Source: Paracoccus sp. MKU1 (GTDB lineage Bacteria; Pseudomonadota; Alphaproteobacteria; Rhodobacterales; Rhodobacteraceae). Taken from it: a stretch of 64,000 nucleotides of DNA. The stretch's first letter is position 1. Each line of letters begins with the position of its first letter. Below, one piece after another: positions 52,349 to 61,680 of this stretch. The position numbers and the translations under genes were made by a program. Under the pieces are notes generated by a model, which saw nothing but the letters and a program-made list of their open reading frames with translations, was not told the DNA's origin and did not search any database. The DNA lies in NCBI RefSeq assembly GCF_001447385.1, contig NZ_LLWQ01000162.1:122-64121 (forward strand), in the 5' to 3' direction.

Positions 52349-53884
52349 ATGCGCGGCCCGCACAACATCTGGCGCCTGATCCGCACCGGCGCCACCTTCG
52401 AACGCACCGGCGCCATGAAGGTGGCGCTGGACGCCGCGGACGCACCCGCCCGCCTGCGCGTCGCGGCCCGCATCCTGGGCTGGCCCTTCGCCTGGCTGGG
52501 CTACAAGGGCGACCCGGCCCTGCCGCCCGTCACCCGCGCCATCACCGCGCTGGGGCCTGCCTATGTGAAATTCGGCCAGATCCTTTCGACCCGGCCCGAC
52601 GTGGTGGGGGTGGAGCTGGCCAACCAGCTGTCCATGCTCCAGGACCGGCTGGCGCCCTTTGCGCAGGAACAGGCGCTGCGCACCGTCGCGGCCGAACTGG
52701 GCCGGCCGGTCGAGACGCTGTTCAGCGAGTTCTCCGAACCCGTGGCGGCGGCCTCGATCGCGCAGGTGCACCGGGCCCGGCGCATCGACAACGGCCGCGA
52801 GGTCGCGGTCAAGGTGCTGCGCCCGGGGATCGAATCCGCCTTCCGCCGCGACATCGACGCCTTCCATTTCGCCGCCGGCATGATCGAGCGGCTGTCGCCC
52901 GCCACCCGCCGGCTGCGGCCGCGCGACGTGGTCAGCCATTTCGAATCGGTGGTCACGGGCGAGCTGGACCTGCGGCTCGAGGCCGCCTCGGCCTCGGAAT
53001 TCGCCGAGAACACGGCCGGGGACGAAGGCATGGCGGTGCCCGCCCCCTACTGGCACCTCAGCGCCCGGCGCGTGCTGACCACCGACTGGGCCGAGGGCGT
53101 GCCGATGGGCGATGTCGCGGCGCTGCGGGCGGCCGGGCACGACCTGCCGACGCTCGGCGCGCGGGTGTTGCAGCTTTTCCTGCGCCACGCACTGCGCGAC
53201 GGCTATTTCCACGCCGACATGCACCAGGGCAACCTGAAGGTGGCCAGGAACGGCGACATCGTCATCTATGACTTCGGCATCATGGGCGAGATCGACGAAT
53301 ACACCCGCCGCGTCTATGCCGAGATCCTGATGGGCTTCATCCGCCGCGACTACGAACGCGTCGCGCGGGTGCATTTCGAGGCGGGCTATGTGCCGCGCGA
53401 CCGCGACATCAAGGAATTTGCCCGCGCCCTGCGCGCCGTGGGCGAGCCGATCTTCGGCGCCGATGCCAGCCGCATCTCGATGGCCAATCTGCTGGCCTAT
53501 CTGTTCGAGGTCACCGAACGCTTCGGCATGGCCACCCGGACCGAGCTGATCCTGCTGCAACGCACCATGGTGGTGGTCGAGGGCGTGGCGCGCTCGCTCG
53601 ACCCGCAGATCAACATGTGGGAGGTCGCCAAGCCCGTGGTGGAAAGCTATATCCGCGACAATCTCGGCCCCCGGGCCGCGGCGCGCGACCTGACCCGGGC
53701 GGCGCAGGTGCTGGGCCGCTTCGCGCCGCTTCTGCCGGAGTTCCTCGAGCGCCGCATGCCCGAACTGCTGCGCGAGCCGCCGCCCCCGGCCGAGCCGCGC
53801 CAGGGCCGCGGCCTCGCCGCCGGCATGGCGCTTGGCGCCGTCGTGGCGCTGGCGGGCGCGATGCTTGGCGCATGGTTGGGATAG
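52349..53884 (+). CDS. ubiB: Ubiquinone biosynthesis protein UbiB (atypical kinase/ATPase)
   Basis: A 511-residue ABC1/UbiB protein needed for ubiquinone synthesis. The KxGQ loop is AYVKFGQILSTRPDVVG, AVKVLRPGI carries the ATP-lysine, DMHQGNLKVA the catalytic loop and YDFGIMGEID the DFG-like motif. A C-terminal transmembrane helix (GMALGAVVALAGAMLGAWLG) anchors it to the membrane. It is in an operon with ubiE (gap 1 bp). Confidence 0.94.
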   Translation: MRGPHNIWRLIRTGATFERTGAMKVALDAADAPARLRVAARILGWPFAWLGYKGDPALPPVTRAITALGPAYVKFGQILSTRPDVVGVELANQLSMLQDRLAPFAQEQALRTVAAELGRPVETLFSEFSEPVAAASIAQVHRARRIDNGREVAVKVLRPGIESAFRRDIDAFHFAAGMIERLSPATRRLRPRDVVSHFESVVTGELDLRLEAASASEFAENTAGDEGMAVPAPYWHLSARRVLTTDWAEGVPMGDVAALRAAGHDLPTLGARVLQLFLRHALRDGYFHADMHQGNLKVARNGDIVIYDFGIMGEIDEYTRRVYAEILMGFIRRDYERVARVHFEAGYVPRDRDIKEFARALRAVGEPIFGADASRISMANLLAYLFEVTERFGMATRTELILLQRTMVVVEGVARSLDPQINMWEVAKPVVESYIRDNLGPRAAARDLTRAAQVLGRFAPLLPEFLERRMPELLREPPPPAEPRQGRGLAAGMALGAVVALAGAMLGAWLG

Positions 53885-53943
53885 CCGGCCCGCTGCCGCC
53901 ATCGGGGCTTGAGTGCGCTCCGGCTTTCGCCTAACGCTGGCCC

Positions 53944-54762
53944 ATGCGGATTCTCTATCTTGGCGATGTGATGGGACGCGCGGGCCGGCGCGCGATTGCA
54001 GAGGGGCTTGCCCCGCTCAAGGAACGGCTGGGCGTCGATTTCACCATCGTGAACGGCGAGAACGCCTCCGGCGGCATGGGGCTGACCGGCGGCCATGCCA
54101 AGTTGATCCTCGATGCCGGGGCCGATTGCATCACGCTGGGCGACCATGCCTTCGACCAGAAGGAGATGCTGTCCTATATCGAGACCGAACCGCGCATCAT
54201 CCGGCCGCTGAACTATTCCAAGGTGGCGCCGGGCCGCGGCGCGCGGGTCTTCGAGGCGACGCGCGGGCGCAAGGTGCTGGTGGCGCAGGTGCTGGGTCAG
54301 GTCTTCATGAAGCGGCCCTTCGACGATCCGTTCTCGGCCATCGACGCGGTGCTCAAGGCGCATCCGCTGGGCGGGCTGGTGCAGGCCAGCGTGGTGGACA
54401 TCCATGCCGAGGCCACCAGCGAGAAGATGGCCATGGGCCATTGGTGCGACGGCCGCGCCAGCCTGGTCGTCGGCACCCATACCCATGTGCCGACCGCCGA
54501 CACGGTGATCCTGAACCGCGGCACCGCCTATCAGACCGATGCCGGCATGTGCGGCGACTATGACAGCGTCATCGGCATGAAAAAAACCGAGCCGCTGCGC
54601 CGCTTCCTGACCGGCATGGCCTCGGAACGCTTTACCCCGGCCGAGGGCGAGGCGACGCTGTCGGGCGTGCTGGTGACCACCGATGACCGCACGGGCAAGG
54701 CGGTCGCGGTCGAGCCGCTGCGCCGGGGCGGCCGGCTGGCCGGGACGCAGCTTCCCGCCTGA
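53944..54762 (+). CDS. YmdB-like metallophosphoesterase
   Basis: A 272-residue calcineurin-like phosphoesterase. MRILYLGDVMGRAGRRAI (metal Asp), NGENASGGMGLT, CITLGDHAFDQKEM (Asp/His) and DIHAEATSEKMAMGHW with GTHTHVPTAD give the complete two-metal site. In Bacillus YmdB is a cyclic-nucleotide phosphodiesterase affecting biofilm; the alphaproteobacterial role is unknown. It is 59 bp from ubiB and may be co-transcribed. Confidence 0.9.
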   Translation: MRILYLGDVMGRAGRRAIAEGLAPLKERLGVDFTIVNGENASGGMGLTGGHAKLILDAGADCITLGDHAFDQKEMLSYIETEPRIIRPLNYSKVAPGRGARVFEATRGRKVLVAQVLGQVFMKRPFDDPFSAIDAVLKAHPLGGLVQASVVDIHAEATSEKMAMGHWCDGRASLVVGTHTHVPTADTVILNRGTAYQTDAGMCGDYDSVIGMKKTEPLRRFLTGMASERFTPAEGEATLSGVLVTTDDRTGKAVAVEPLRRGGRLAGTQLPA

Positions 54763-54862
54763 ACCGGGCATGGCCCCGCGCTTTTGCTTGCGGCGCGGGG
54801 GAAAATAATTCTATTACCCATCGAAAGGGCCGTGATTTAGCGGCGCACGGGACAGGGATTTC

Positions 54863-56641
54863 ATGCTGGGCTTTGAACTGACCGGAACCAATGCGGCGAT
54901 CGCGATGCTGATCATCGTGACCATCATGTTCATCGAGTTCATCCGTGAAAAGCACCCGCCCGAGGTCGTGGCCATCGGCACCGCCGCGGTGATGATGCTG
55001 CTGGGCCTCTTGCCGATCAAGGATGCGGCCAGCGTGCTGTCGAACTCGGCGCCCTGGACCATCGCCTTCATGTTCATGATCATGGGCGGGCTGCTGCGCA
55101 CCGGCGCGCTGGAGATCATGTCCAGCGTGGTGACGAAACGCGCCGCGGAGCAGCCGATCCTGACCATTTGCATGACCTTCGGCTTCATCATCGTCGCCTC
55201 GACCGTGATGAACAACACGCCGGTGGTCGCGGTGATGATCCCGATCCTGATCCAGCTTGGCCTGCGGGCCAACATTGCCGCCTCGAAGCTGCTGATCCCG
55301 CTCAGCTACATGACCATCCTGTCGGGCATGATCACGCTGATCGGCACCTCGACCAACCTGCTGGTGGACGGGGTGGCGCGCGAACAGGGCATGACCCCCT
55401 TCGGCATCTTCGAGATCGCTCCGGTCGGCATCGCCATCACCCTGGCCGGCATCGCCTATTTCGCCACCATCGGCTGGAGGCTTTTGCCCGAGCGCACCTC
55501 GCTGGCGGGCTTCCTGGGCGCGAGGCGCGAGATGAAATATTTCACCGAGGTCGCCATCCCCGAGGATTCCAGCCTCGTCGGCCAGCCGGTGCTGTCGGCG
55601 CCGATCTTCAAGCGCGAGGCGGTGCGGGTGATCGACGTGCTGCGCGGCGATGCCTCGCTGCGCCGCAACCTGGCCGAGGTGGTGTTGGAGCCCGGCGACC
55701 GCGTGGTGCTGCGCTCGGAAATGGCCGATCTGCTGGAGATGCAGGCCAACAAGAATTTCCAGATGGTGGACAAGCTCAGCTCTGTCGCCACCGACACGGT
55801 CGAGGTGCTGATCTCGCCCGGTGCGCGGCTGGTGGGGCGCCGGCTGGGCGACATGCGCCTGCGCCGCCGCTATGGCGTCTATGTCCTGGCCGCGCATCGC
55901 CGCAGCCAGAACATCGGCCGCCAGCTCGACGATCTGGTGGTGCAGGTCGGCGACACGCTGCTGCTGGAGGGCGCGCCCGAGGATATCGCCCGGCTTGCCG
56001 CCGATATGGAGCTGGTCGATGTCTCGCGCCCCTCGGCCCGGCCGTTCCGCCGCGAGCGTGCGCCCATCGCGATCCTGTGCCTGCTGTCGGTGGTGTCGCT
56101 GGCGGCGCTGGACGTGGCGCCGATCATGGCCCTGGCCTTCATGGCGGCGGCGATCATCCTGATCACCCGCTGCGTCGATGCCGAGGAAGCGTTCTCCTTT
56201 GTCGATGCCCGGCTGTTGGCGATGATCTTCGCCATGCTGGCGGTGGGCGAGGCGCTGGAGCACACCGGCACGGTCACCCTGGTGGTGGATGCGGTGGCGC
56301 CCTATCTTGCCGGCCTGCCGCCCTTCGCCACCTTGATCGCGGTCTATTTCCTCGGCCTCGTCATGACCGAGGTGCTGTCGAACAATGCTGTCGCGGTGCT
56401 GCTGACCCCGGTGGCCATCGCGCTGGCGAAATCGCTGGGGCACGATCCACGCGCCTATGTGGTGGCGGTGATGTTCTCGGCCACGGTCGCCTTCGCCACG
56501 CCCATCGGCTACCAGACGCATCTGATGGTCTACGGCCCTGGCGGCTACAGGTTCAGCGATTTCGTCAAGGTCGGCGTGCCGCTGGACATCATCTGCGGCA
56601 TCGTCGCCTGCCTGACCATTCCGCTGTTCTGGCCTCTGTGA
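54863..56641 (+). CDS. SLC13/DASS-type permease with TrkA-C domains
   Basis: A 592-residue CitMHS/SLC13 transporter. Four or five helices (ILFGL-like LGFELTGTNAAIAMLIIVTIMFIEF in blocks) precede two cytoplasmic TrkA-C (RCK_C) domains at about 215-390 (VIDVLRGDASLRRNLAEVVLEPGDRVVLRSE and VQVGDTLLLEGAPEDI), then a second membrane half with MTEVLSNNAVAVLLTPVAIALA and ATPIGYQTHLMVYGPGGYRFSDF. Ligands are typically dicarboxylates, sulfate or other anions; which one is unclear. It stands alone and ends in a convergent junction with olsA holding an inverted repeat pair. Confidence 0.88.
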   Translation: MLGFELTGTNAAIAMLIIVTIMFIEFIREKHPPEVVAIGTAAVMMLLGLLPIKDAASVLSNSAPWTIAFMFMIMGGLLRTGALEIMSSVVTKRAAEQPILTICMTFGFIIVASTVMNNTPVVAVMIPILIQLGLRANIAASKLLIPLSYMTILSGMITLIGTSTNLLVDGVAREQGMTPFGIFEIAPVGIAITLAGIAYFATIGWRLLPERTSLAGFLGARREMKYFTEVAIPEDSSLVGQPVLSAPIFKREAVRVIDVLRGDASLRRNLAEVVLEPGDRVVLRSEMADLLEMQANKNFQMVDKLSSVATDTVEVLISPGARLVGRRLGDMRLRRRYGVYVLAAHRRSQNIGRQLDDLVVQVGDTLLLEGAPEDIARLAADMELVDVSRPSARPFRRERAPIAILCLLSVVSLAALDVAPIMALAFMAAAIILITRCVDAEEAFSFVDARLLAMIFAMLAVGEALEHTGTVTLVVDAVAPYLAGLPPFATLIAVYFLGLVMTEVLSNNAVAVLLTPVAIALAKSLGHDPRAYVVAVMFSATVAFATPIGYQTHLMVYGPGGYRFSDFVKVGVPLDIICGIVACLTIPLFWPL

Positions 56642-56649
56642 AATATCCG

Positions 56650-56703
56650 GGTCCGGCTGGACCTGCGCCGCCGCTGCATGGGTATTTCGGCAACGGAGAA
56701 AAG
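56650..56703 (+). repeat. TATTTGG repeat, copy 9 (left arm of inverted pair)
   Basis: A GGTCC/GGACC hairpin (56650-56663), then GCGCCGCCGCTGCATGG (56665-56681) and the core GGGTATTTCGGCAACGG followed by AGAAAAG (56680-56703). It begins 9 bp after the permease stop, sense to it. The sequence from 56665 on is repeated inverted at 56721-56757. Confidence 0.85.
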
Positions 56704-56720
56704 TCAGGGGCGGGCCGGTT

Positions 56721-56767
56721 CTTCTCCGTTGTCCAAATACCCATGCAGCGGCGGCGCTCGCCGAGCG
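56721..56767 (-). repeat. TATTTGG repeat, copy 10 (right arm of inverted pair)
   Basis: On the minus strand: a CGCTC/GAGCG hairpin (56755-56767), then CGCCGCCGCTGCATGG and core GGGTATTTGGACAACGG followed by AGAAG (56721-56742). It begins 3 bp after the olsA stop, sense to it. Confidence 0.85.
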
Positions 56768-56769
56768 TT

Positions 56770-57603
56770 TCAGTCTTGCTCAAAACCGCTGCGCACCGCT
56801 GTCTCGGCTTGCGCCGCCAGCGTCTTGCGGGTCTCTCCCGCCACCGGGATCGGCGTGTGCAGCCGCACCGTCACCGAGCCTTGCGGATATTGCGCCAGCA
56901 CCGCCAGCAGATGCGGCCCCAGGTCCATGTCGCCCCACCAGCCGTAGAAGCGCGGGTCGCGGCCTTTTGGCGCATGGTAATGTGCGCTCATCGGCTGGAT
57001 CGCCAGCCGCTCGGGCAGGGCGGGGTCCAGGAAGCCCTGGAACAGTGTCGGCTTGAAGGGCAGCACCCGTCGCCCGTCGCTGCTGGTACCCTCGGGAAAG
57101 AACAGCAGCCGGTGACCGGCGCGGGTGCGGGCGGCGAACTCCTCGGCCTGGGCGCGGGCGAGCCTGGGGTCGCGGGCGACGAAATGCGTGTCGGTGACGC
57201 GGGTCAGGATGTTGATGCCCGGCCAGCCCGCCACCTCGGATTTCGAGACGAAGAACACCGGCATCGCCGCGTTCAGCGCGAAGATGTCGAGCCAGCTGGA
57301 ATGGTTCGCCACCACTGCCCCGGGGCCGCGCATCGGCTGGCCGATGCAGCGCCAGCGCAGACCCATGATCCACAGGCAGATGCGGCAGACGCCTTGCACC
57401 CAAGGCCCGGTGAGGGGCCGGCGCGGGCCGGTGAACAGACGCTCGGCCAGGCGCAACGGCAGGATCAGCAGCACGCCGAACCCCAGCACCAGCACGATGC
57501 CACCGCCACGCAGCAGGACCAGCAGCCAGCCGAGTGCACCGGGACGTGGAAGGGCGGGCGGCGGCACGTCGTCCCGCCAGGTGGCGCGGGAGCCTGCGCT
57601 CAT
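56770..57603 (-). CDS. olsA: Lyso-ornithine lipid O-acyltransferase (PlsC family)
   Basis: A 277-residue membrane-associated acyltransferase: one N-terminal helix (ALGWLLVLLRGGGIVLVLGFGVLLIL) then the PlsC site HX4D in VVANHSSWLDIFAL, and FFPEGTSSDGRRVLPFKPTLFQGFL. It is directly coupled to olsB (ATGA overlap of 4 bp), so its role as OlsA, adding the second acyl chain to lyso-ornithine lipid, is well supported by context. The alternative is a general PlsC making phosphatidic acid. Confidence 0.9.
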   Translation of the reverse strand: MSAGSRATWRDDVPPPALPRPGALGWLLVLLRGGGIVLVLGFGVLLILPLRLAERLFTGPRRPLTGPWVQGVCRICLWIMGLRWRCIGQPMRGPGAVVANHSSWLDIFALNAAMPVFFVSKSEVAGWPGINILTRVTDTHFVARDPRLARAQAEEFAARTRAGHRLLFFPEGTSSDGRRVLPFKPTLFQGFLDPALPERLAIQPMSAHYHAPKGRDPRFYGWWGDMDLGPHLLAVLAQYPQGSVTVRLHTPIPVAGETRKTLAAQAETAVRSGFEQD

Positions 57604-58379
57604 TGCCCCTGCCGGGTTTCGTAGAACTTGCGATGCTTTTCCGACATGGCCTTGGTGTCCACCATCAGGAAGACGTCGGTGGTGTTGAATTCGCGGTCCA
57701 GCCAGGCGCCTTCGCCGACCATGCCGCCAAGCCGCAGATAGGCCTTGATCAGCGCCGGCATGCCGGTCATGGCGGCGCGGCGGTCCAGTTGCTCGGGCGG
57801 GATCAGGTCCATGCGGCGATAGCCGTCGGGCCGGGCGCGGGGCCGGATCGCCTCGGGCGCCAGGTGGTGATGATAGAGCCACGACAGCGGCTGGGCCAGC
57901 GCCTGCACGTCGGTGCCGTGGAACGAGGCGACGCCGAACAGGATCTCGACCCCGCGCGCCAGCACGTAATCGGCCAGCGCGTTCCACATCAGGAACATGC
58001 CCGAGCCGCCGCGATAGGCTGGATGGATGCAGGACCGCCCCAGCTCCAGCAGCGACCGCCCCGAGGCGCGCAGCGGCGCCAGGTCGTATTCGCTGTCGCA
58101 ATAGAAGCGGCCGAAGGCCTCGGCCCGGTCGCCCGGCAGCAGGCGATAGACGCCGACCACGTGGTCCAGCGCCTCGCGCGAGCGGCGGTCGTCCACCAGC
58201 ACCAGATGATCGACCACCGGGTCGAACGCGTCGCGCTCGAACCGGCCCTGATGATCGACCAGCGGGCCGTCGCCGCCCAGCTCCTCGACGAAGACATGAT
58301 AGCGCAGGCGCTGCGCCGCCAGCAGGTCGGCTTCGTCCGTGGCAAGACGGGTCGCGAAATAGGACGTTTCTGGCGTCAT
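57600..58379 (-). CDS. olsB: L-ornithine N-alpha-acyltransferase
   Basis: A 259-residue GNAT-fold acyltransferase that uses 3-hydroxyacyl-ACP and ornithine to make lyso-ornithine lipid, a phosphorus-free membrane lipid. Conserved parts: RLRYHVFVEELGG, RFERDAFDPVVDHLVLVD, VGVYRLL, LELGRSCIHPAYRGGSGMFLMW and GVASFHGTD. The ATG at 58379 (MTPETSYFATRL) is the likely start; the codons upstream are not conserved. Ornithine lipids often substitute phospholipids under phosphate limitation; no Pho-box is apparent in the 137 bp upstream. Confidence 0.91.
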   Translation of the reverse strand: MTPETSYFATRLATDEADLLAAQRLRYHVFVEELGGDGPLVDHQGRFERDAFDPVVDHLVLVDDRRSREALDHVVGVYRLLPGDRAEAFGRFYCDSEYDLAPLRASGRSLLELGRSCIHPAYRGGSGMFLMWNALADYVLARGVEILFGVASFHGTDVQALAQPLSWLYHHHLAPEAIRPRARPDGYRRMDLIPPEQLDRRAAMTGMPALIKAYLRLGGMVGEGAWLDREFNTTDVFLMVDTKAMSEKHRKFYETRQGQ

Positions 58380-58516
58380 CGTTACGGCCTGGACCCCGGC
58401 TGATGGCATCTGGCCCCGTGTCTAGGCGGGGGGGCGGCACATTGCAACCACTCGCGGCCTTTGCGACTCAACGGCGATTGACTCGCCAAAAAGTTGAATT
58501 ACTCTGCAATGGTCGC

Positions 58517-58696
58517 CTAAAAGGGGTCGGTCGTGACCAGTTCAAGATTGATATGTCTGCCATTCACCACCTGCTTGCCGGCATTGGTGAAATTGATGGT
58601 GATACGGTCACCGATGCGCGACTGGACCTGCCCGGTGCCCCATTCGGGGGCGCCGGGATGGCGCACGATCATGCCGGGTTCCAGGATCTCATTCAT
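58517..58696 (-). CDS. DUF3553 domain protein
   Basis: A 59-residue protein: MNEILEPGMIVRHPGAPEWG, then GTGQVQSRIGDRITINFTNAG and KQVVNGRHINLELVTTDPF. The pattern (W-G-G-Q-V, then N-F-x-x-A-G-K) matches DUF3553, a CarD/UvrD-tail-like small beta barrel thought to bind RNA polymerase. Function is not established. The start has AGGAAAGGG about 6 bases upstream. It diverges from chpT over only 40 bp. Confidence 0.85.
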   Translation of the reverse strand: MNEILEPGMIVRHPGAPEWGTGQVQSRIGDRITINFTNAGKQVVNGRHINLELVTTDPF

Positions 58697-58736
58697 CTCA
58701 TGCCCTTTCCTGAGGCATCATGCAGGCTAGTCTTCC

Positions 58737-59393
58737 ATGGACGATCTGACAATCCATCGCGCGCCCGAACCTCCCGGAGCCATCGCGCCCGAGCGCCTGG
58801 CCGCGCTGGTCGGCTCGCGGCTGTGCCACGACATCGTCTCGCCGCTGGGGGCGATCGGCAACGGCCTGGAACTGTTGCAGCTTTCCGGGGCGTGGCCGGG
58901 CATCGGCGCCAGCCCCGAGATGCAGCTGATCGCCGAAAGCGTCGAGGCGGCGCGGGCGCGGGTGCGTTGGTTCCGCATGGCCTTTGGCCATGCCGCCCCC
59001 GACCAGCGGCTGAGCCTGGCCGAACTGGCGGCGCTGCTGGCCGATGTCGAGCGGGGCGGGCGCATCCGCGTCCGGCTGGAAGCCGAGGGTGACCTGCCAC
59101 GCGCCGAGGGCCGCATGATCCTGCTGGCGCTGATGTGTTTCGAGACCGCGATGCCCTGGGGCGGCAGCGTGCTGGTCTGCCGCGGTGCCAGCGGCTGGCG
59201 GCTGGTGGCCGAATGCAGCCGCACCAAGTCCGATCCGGCGCTGTGGTCCTGGCTGGACCGCGCCCCCGGATGGGAACGGCCCGAGCCCGCCGCCTCCGAG
59301 GTGCATTTCCCGCTGCTGGCCAGTTTCGCCCGTGCCGCCGCCCGTCCGCTGGCCTGGGAGCTGGACGAAACGGGCGGCGAGATTGCGTTCTGA
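58737..59393 (+). CDS. chpT: Histidine phosphotransferase ChpT
   Basis: A 218-residue phosphotransferase of the CckA-ChpT-CtrA relay controlling cell cycle, motility and gene-transfer-agent genes. The H-box is GSRLCHDIVSPLGAIGNGLELLQL with the phosphorylated His31; the rest is a degenerate ATPase-like domain without ATP-binding glycines. Length and helix-bundle layout match ChpT from Rhodobacter. It starts 40 bp from the DUF3553 gene. Confidence 0.92.
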   Translation: MDDLTIHRAPEPPGAIAPERLAALVGSRLCHDIVSPLGAIGNGLELLQLSGAWPGIGASPEMQLIAESVEAARARVRWFRMAFGHAAPDQRLSLAELAALLADVERGGRIRVRLEAEGDLPRAEGRMILLALMCFETAMPWGGSVLVCRGASGWRLVAECSRTKSDPALWSWLDRAPGWERPEPAASEVHFPLLASFARAAARPLAWELDETGGEIAF

Positions 59394-59396
59394 AAT

Positions 59397-60338
59397 TCAG
59401 ATCCCGCCGGACTTCAGCGCCCGGTCCAGCCGTCGGGCCAGTGCCGGCGGGACAGCCTCGAAGCTGTCGAGCAGTTCGGACAGCAGTGCGACCGCCAGGT
59501 CCTCGCCCCGTTCCAGCAGGATCAGCCCCGCCTCCAGGCAGATGCGCGGGCTGGCGCCGCTTGCCAGCGCCCGCAATTCGCACAACGCGCGGGCGGGATG
59601 GCGGGGCAGGGCGGCGGCGGCGAGGTTCAGCCGATAAAGCTCGGCCTTGCGGCGCGCGGCACGATGCATCTGCCGGACCAGCGCCGCGTCCAGCCGGTCC
59701 TGCACCACCATCCCGGCGATGCGGCCGGTTCCGCCTGCCGCGCCGATCACCCCGGTCGCCGGATGGCCGCCGAAGGGCAGGGCGATGGGCGTCAGATGCG
59801 GAAACCCGGTCCGGATCAGCGCCACATGGGCGCGGTCGGCGCGGATCGTTGGATCATAGATCAGCGCCCCGCGTACGCCGCGGTTGCCCAGCGTTTCGGG
59901 CCGCGGCATGGGCAGGCCGATGCGTGAGAATTTCCCGTGCCGGCCGGGATCGAAGGGCGCCACCGCCGGGTCGATGCAATATTGCGGCGAGACGGCCATG
60001 ACCCGGCTGGCATGGCAGGCGGCGGAATAGAGCAGCGCCGCATAGCCGCCCATCGAGAAGCCGGTCGCCGTGACCTCGGCATAATCCCGGGTCGCCTCTT
60101 GCAGCGCCTCGGCCAGCGCCGCGCTGCGGTCCGAGACGAACCAGTCGCGCCGCGCCGTCTGCACGACCAGCGCGTCGATCCCCAGCCTTGCGGCGAAGCG
60201 CGGCGCGGCGGCGGGTTCGAAGCCCGTCATGCGGTCGCGGCCATGCTCGAAGCCGACCACGGCACGGCGCCCGTCGCCCGTGCCGCGAAACAGCGTGATG
60301 CGGTGGCGGTCGTCCTGGTGCAGCCTTTCGGGCCGCAT
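59397..60338 (-). CDS. Alpha/beta hydrolase-fold protein of unknown function
   Basis: A 313-residue protein I cannot name. The nucleophile elbow GFSMGGYAALLYSAA has the GxSxG pattern of serine hydrolases, and the preceding sequence ends VTAT. A potential His/Asp partner occurs in TPIALPFGGHPATGV, which is suggestive. The start at 60338 ([19 protein letters not shown]) overlaps the proA stop by 1 bp (TGATG). It follows proA on the same strand and converges with chpT, leaving 3 bp. Many rhodobacterial genomes place such a hydrolase beside proA; no substrate is known. Confidence 0.75.
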   Translation of the reverse strand: MRPERLHQDDRHRITLFRGTGDGRRAVVGFEHGRDRMTGFEPAAAPRFAARLGIDALVVQTARRDWFVSDRSAALAEALQEATRDYAEVTATGFSMGGYAALLYSAACHASRVMAVSPQYCIDPAVAPFDPGRHGKFSRIGLPMPRPETLGNRGVRGALIYDPTIRADRAHVALIRTGFPHLTPIALPFGGHPATGVIGAAGGTGRIAGMVVQDRLDAALVRQMHRAARRKAELYRLNLAAAALPRHPARALCELRALASGASPRICLEAGLILLERGEDLAVALLSELLDSFEAVPPALARRLDRALKSGGI

Positions 60339-61609
60339 CAGGGGCGGATGGTGCCGTCGCCGGTGACCAGATACTTGAAGCTGGTCAACTGTTCGGCGCC
60401 GACCGGTCCGCGGGCATGCATCTTGCCGGTGGCGATGCCGATCTCGGCGCCCATGCCGAACTCGCCGCCATCGGCGAATTGCGTCGAGGCGTTGCGCATC
60501 AGGATGGCGCTGTCGAGCCCCTTGAAGAAGCGCTCGGCGGTGGCGTCGTTCTCGGTCAGGATCGATTCCGTGTGGCCCGAGCCATGGCGGCGGATATGGG
60601 CGATCGCTTCCTCGACGCCATCGACCAGCTTGACGGCGATGATCTTGTCCAGGAACTCCTGCCCGAAATCCGAGGGCTCGGCCGGGACGGTGCCCGGCAG
60701 CTTGGCGAGCTCGCCCTCCGCGCGGACCTCGACGCCCGCGTCCAGCAGGTCCTGGACCAGCACGGGGCCATGTTTCGTATAGAATTGCCAGTCGATCAGC
60801 AGGCATTCGGCGGCGCCGCAGATGCCGGTGCGCCGGGTCTTGGCGTTCAGCACCACGCGGCGGGCCTTGTCCAGGTCGGCGTCGCGGTCGGCATAGACGT
60901 GGCAGATGCCTTCCAGATGGGCAAAGACCGGCACGCGGGCTTCCTTCTGCACCAGCCCGACCAGGCCCTTGCCGCCGCGCGGCACGATGACGTCGATGAA
61001 TTCCTGCGCCCGCAGCATGGCGGCGACGGCCTCGCGGTCGCGGGTCGGCACCATCTGGACAGCGGCCTCGGGCAGCCCGGCCTGTTTCAGCCCGGTGACC
61101 AGCGCCTCATGGATCGCGGTGGCGCTGTTGAGGCTTTCCGAACCGCCGCGCAGGATCACCGCATTGCCGGCCTTCAGCGCCAGCGCCGCGGCATCGGCGG
61201 TGACATTGGGCCGGCTTTCGTAGATCACCCCGATGACGCCCAGCGGCGTCGCCACGCGCCGGATGTTGAGCCCGTTCGGCCGGTCCCATTCGGCCAGCAC
61301 CTTGCCGACCGGATCCTCTTGCGCCGCGACCGAGCGCAGCCCCTCGGCCATGGCGCGGATGCGCGCGGGGTCGAGCTTCAGCCGGTCCAGCATGGCGGGC
61401 GAAAGGCCCTTTTCCTCGGCATGGTGCATGTCGAGGATATTGGCGTCGAGGATGGCGTCCTCGGCCTTGAGGATCGCCTCGGCCGCACCGATCAGCGCGG
61501 CATGCTTGCGCTCGGGCGAGGCCTCGGCCAGCACGGCGGCGGCGGCGCGGGCCTTTTGCCCCAGATCCGCGATCAGCGCATCGGCATCGGAAGAGGTCAG
61601 GTCTTTCAT
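60338..61609 (-). CDS. proA: Gamma-glutamyl phosphate reductase
   Basis: A 423-residue NADPH-dependent enzyme making glutamate semialdehyde (proline synthesis). The catalytic cysteine is in [19 protein letters not shown], with [29 protein letters not shown] and [13 protein letters not shown] near the end, all ProA motifs. The ATG at 61609 ([10 protein letters not shown]) starts it, with AAGGG 10 bases upstream; an extra ATG at 61627 lacks support. proB is not adjacent. It ends by overlapping the hydrolase gene. Confidence 0.96.
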   Translation of the reverse strand: MKDLTSSDADALIADLGQKARAAAAVLAEASPERKHAALIGAAEAILKAEDAILDANILDMHHAEEKGLSPAMLDRLKLDPARIRAMAEGLRSVAAQEDPVGKVLAEWDRPNGLNIRRVATPLGVIGVIYESRPNVTADAAALALKAGNAVILRGGSESLNSATAIHEALVTGLKQAGLPEAAVQMVPTRDREAVAAMLRAQEFIDVIVPRGGKGLVGLVQKEARVPVFAHLEGICHVYADRDADLDKARRVVLNAKTRRTGICGAAECLLIDWQFYTKHGPVLVQDLLDAGVEVRAEGELAKLPGTVPAEPSDFGQEFLDKIIAVKLVDGVEEAIAHIRRHGSGHTESILTENDATAERFFKGLDSAILMRNASTQFADGGEFGMGAEIGIATGKMHARGPVGAEQLTSFKYLVTGDGTIRP

Positions 61610-61680
61610 GGCGGCATTCCCTTGCATGAGGCCTGAGATAGGCCCGGGCGCGCCAAAAAACCAGAGAGGAAAGGGGGAAG

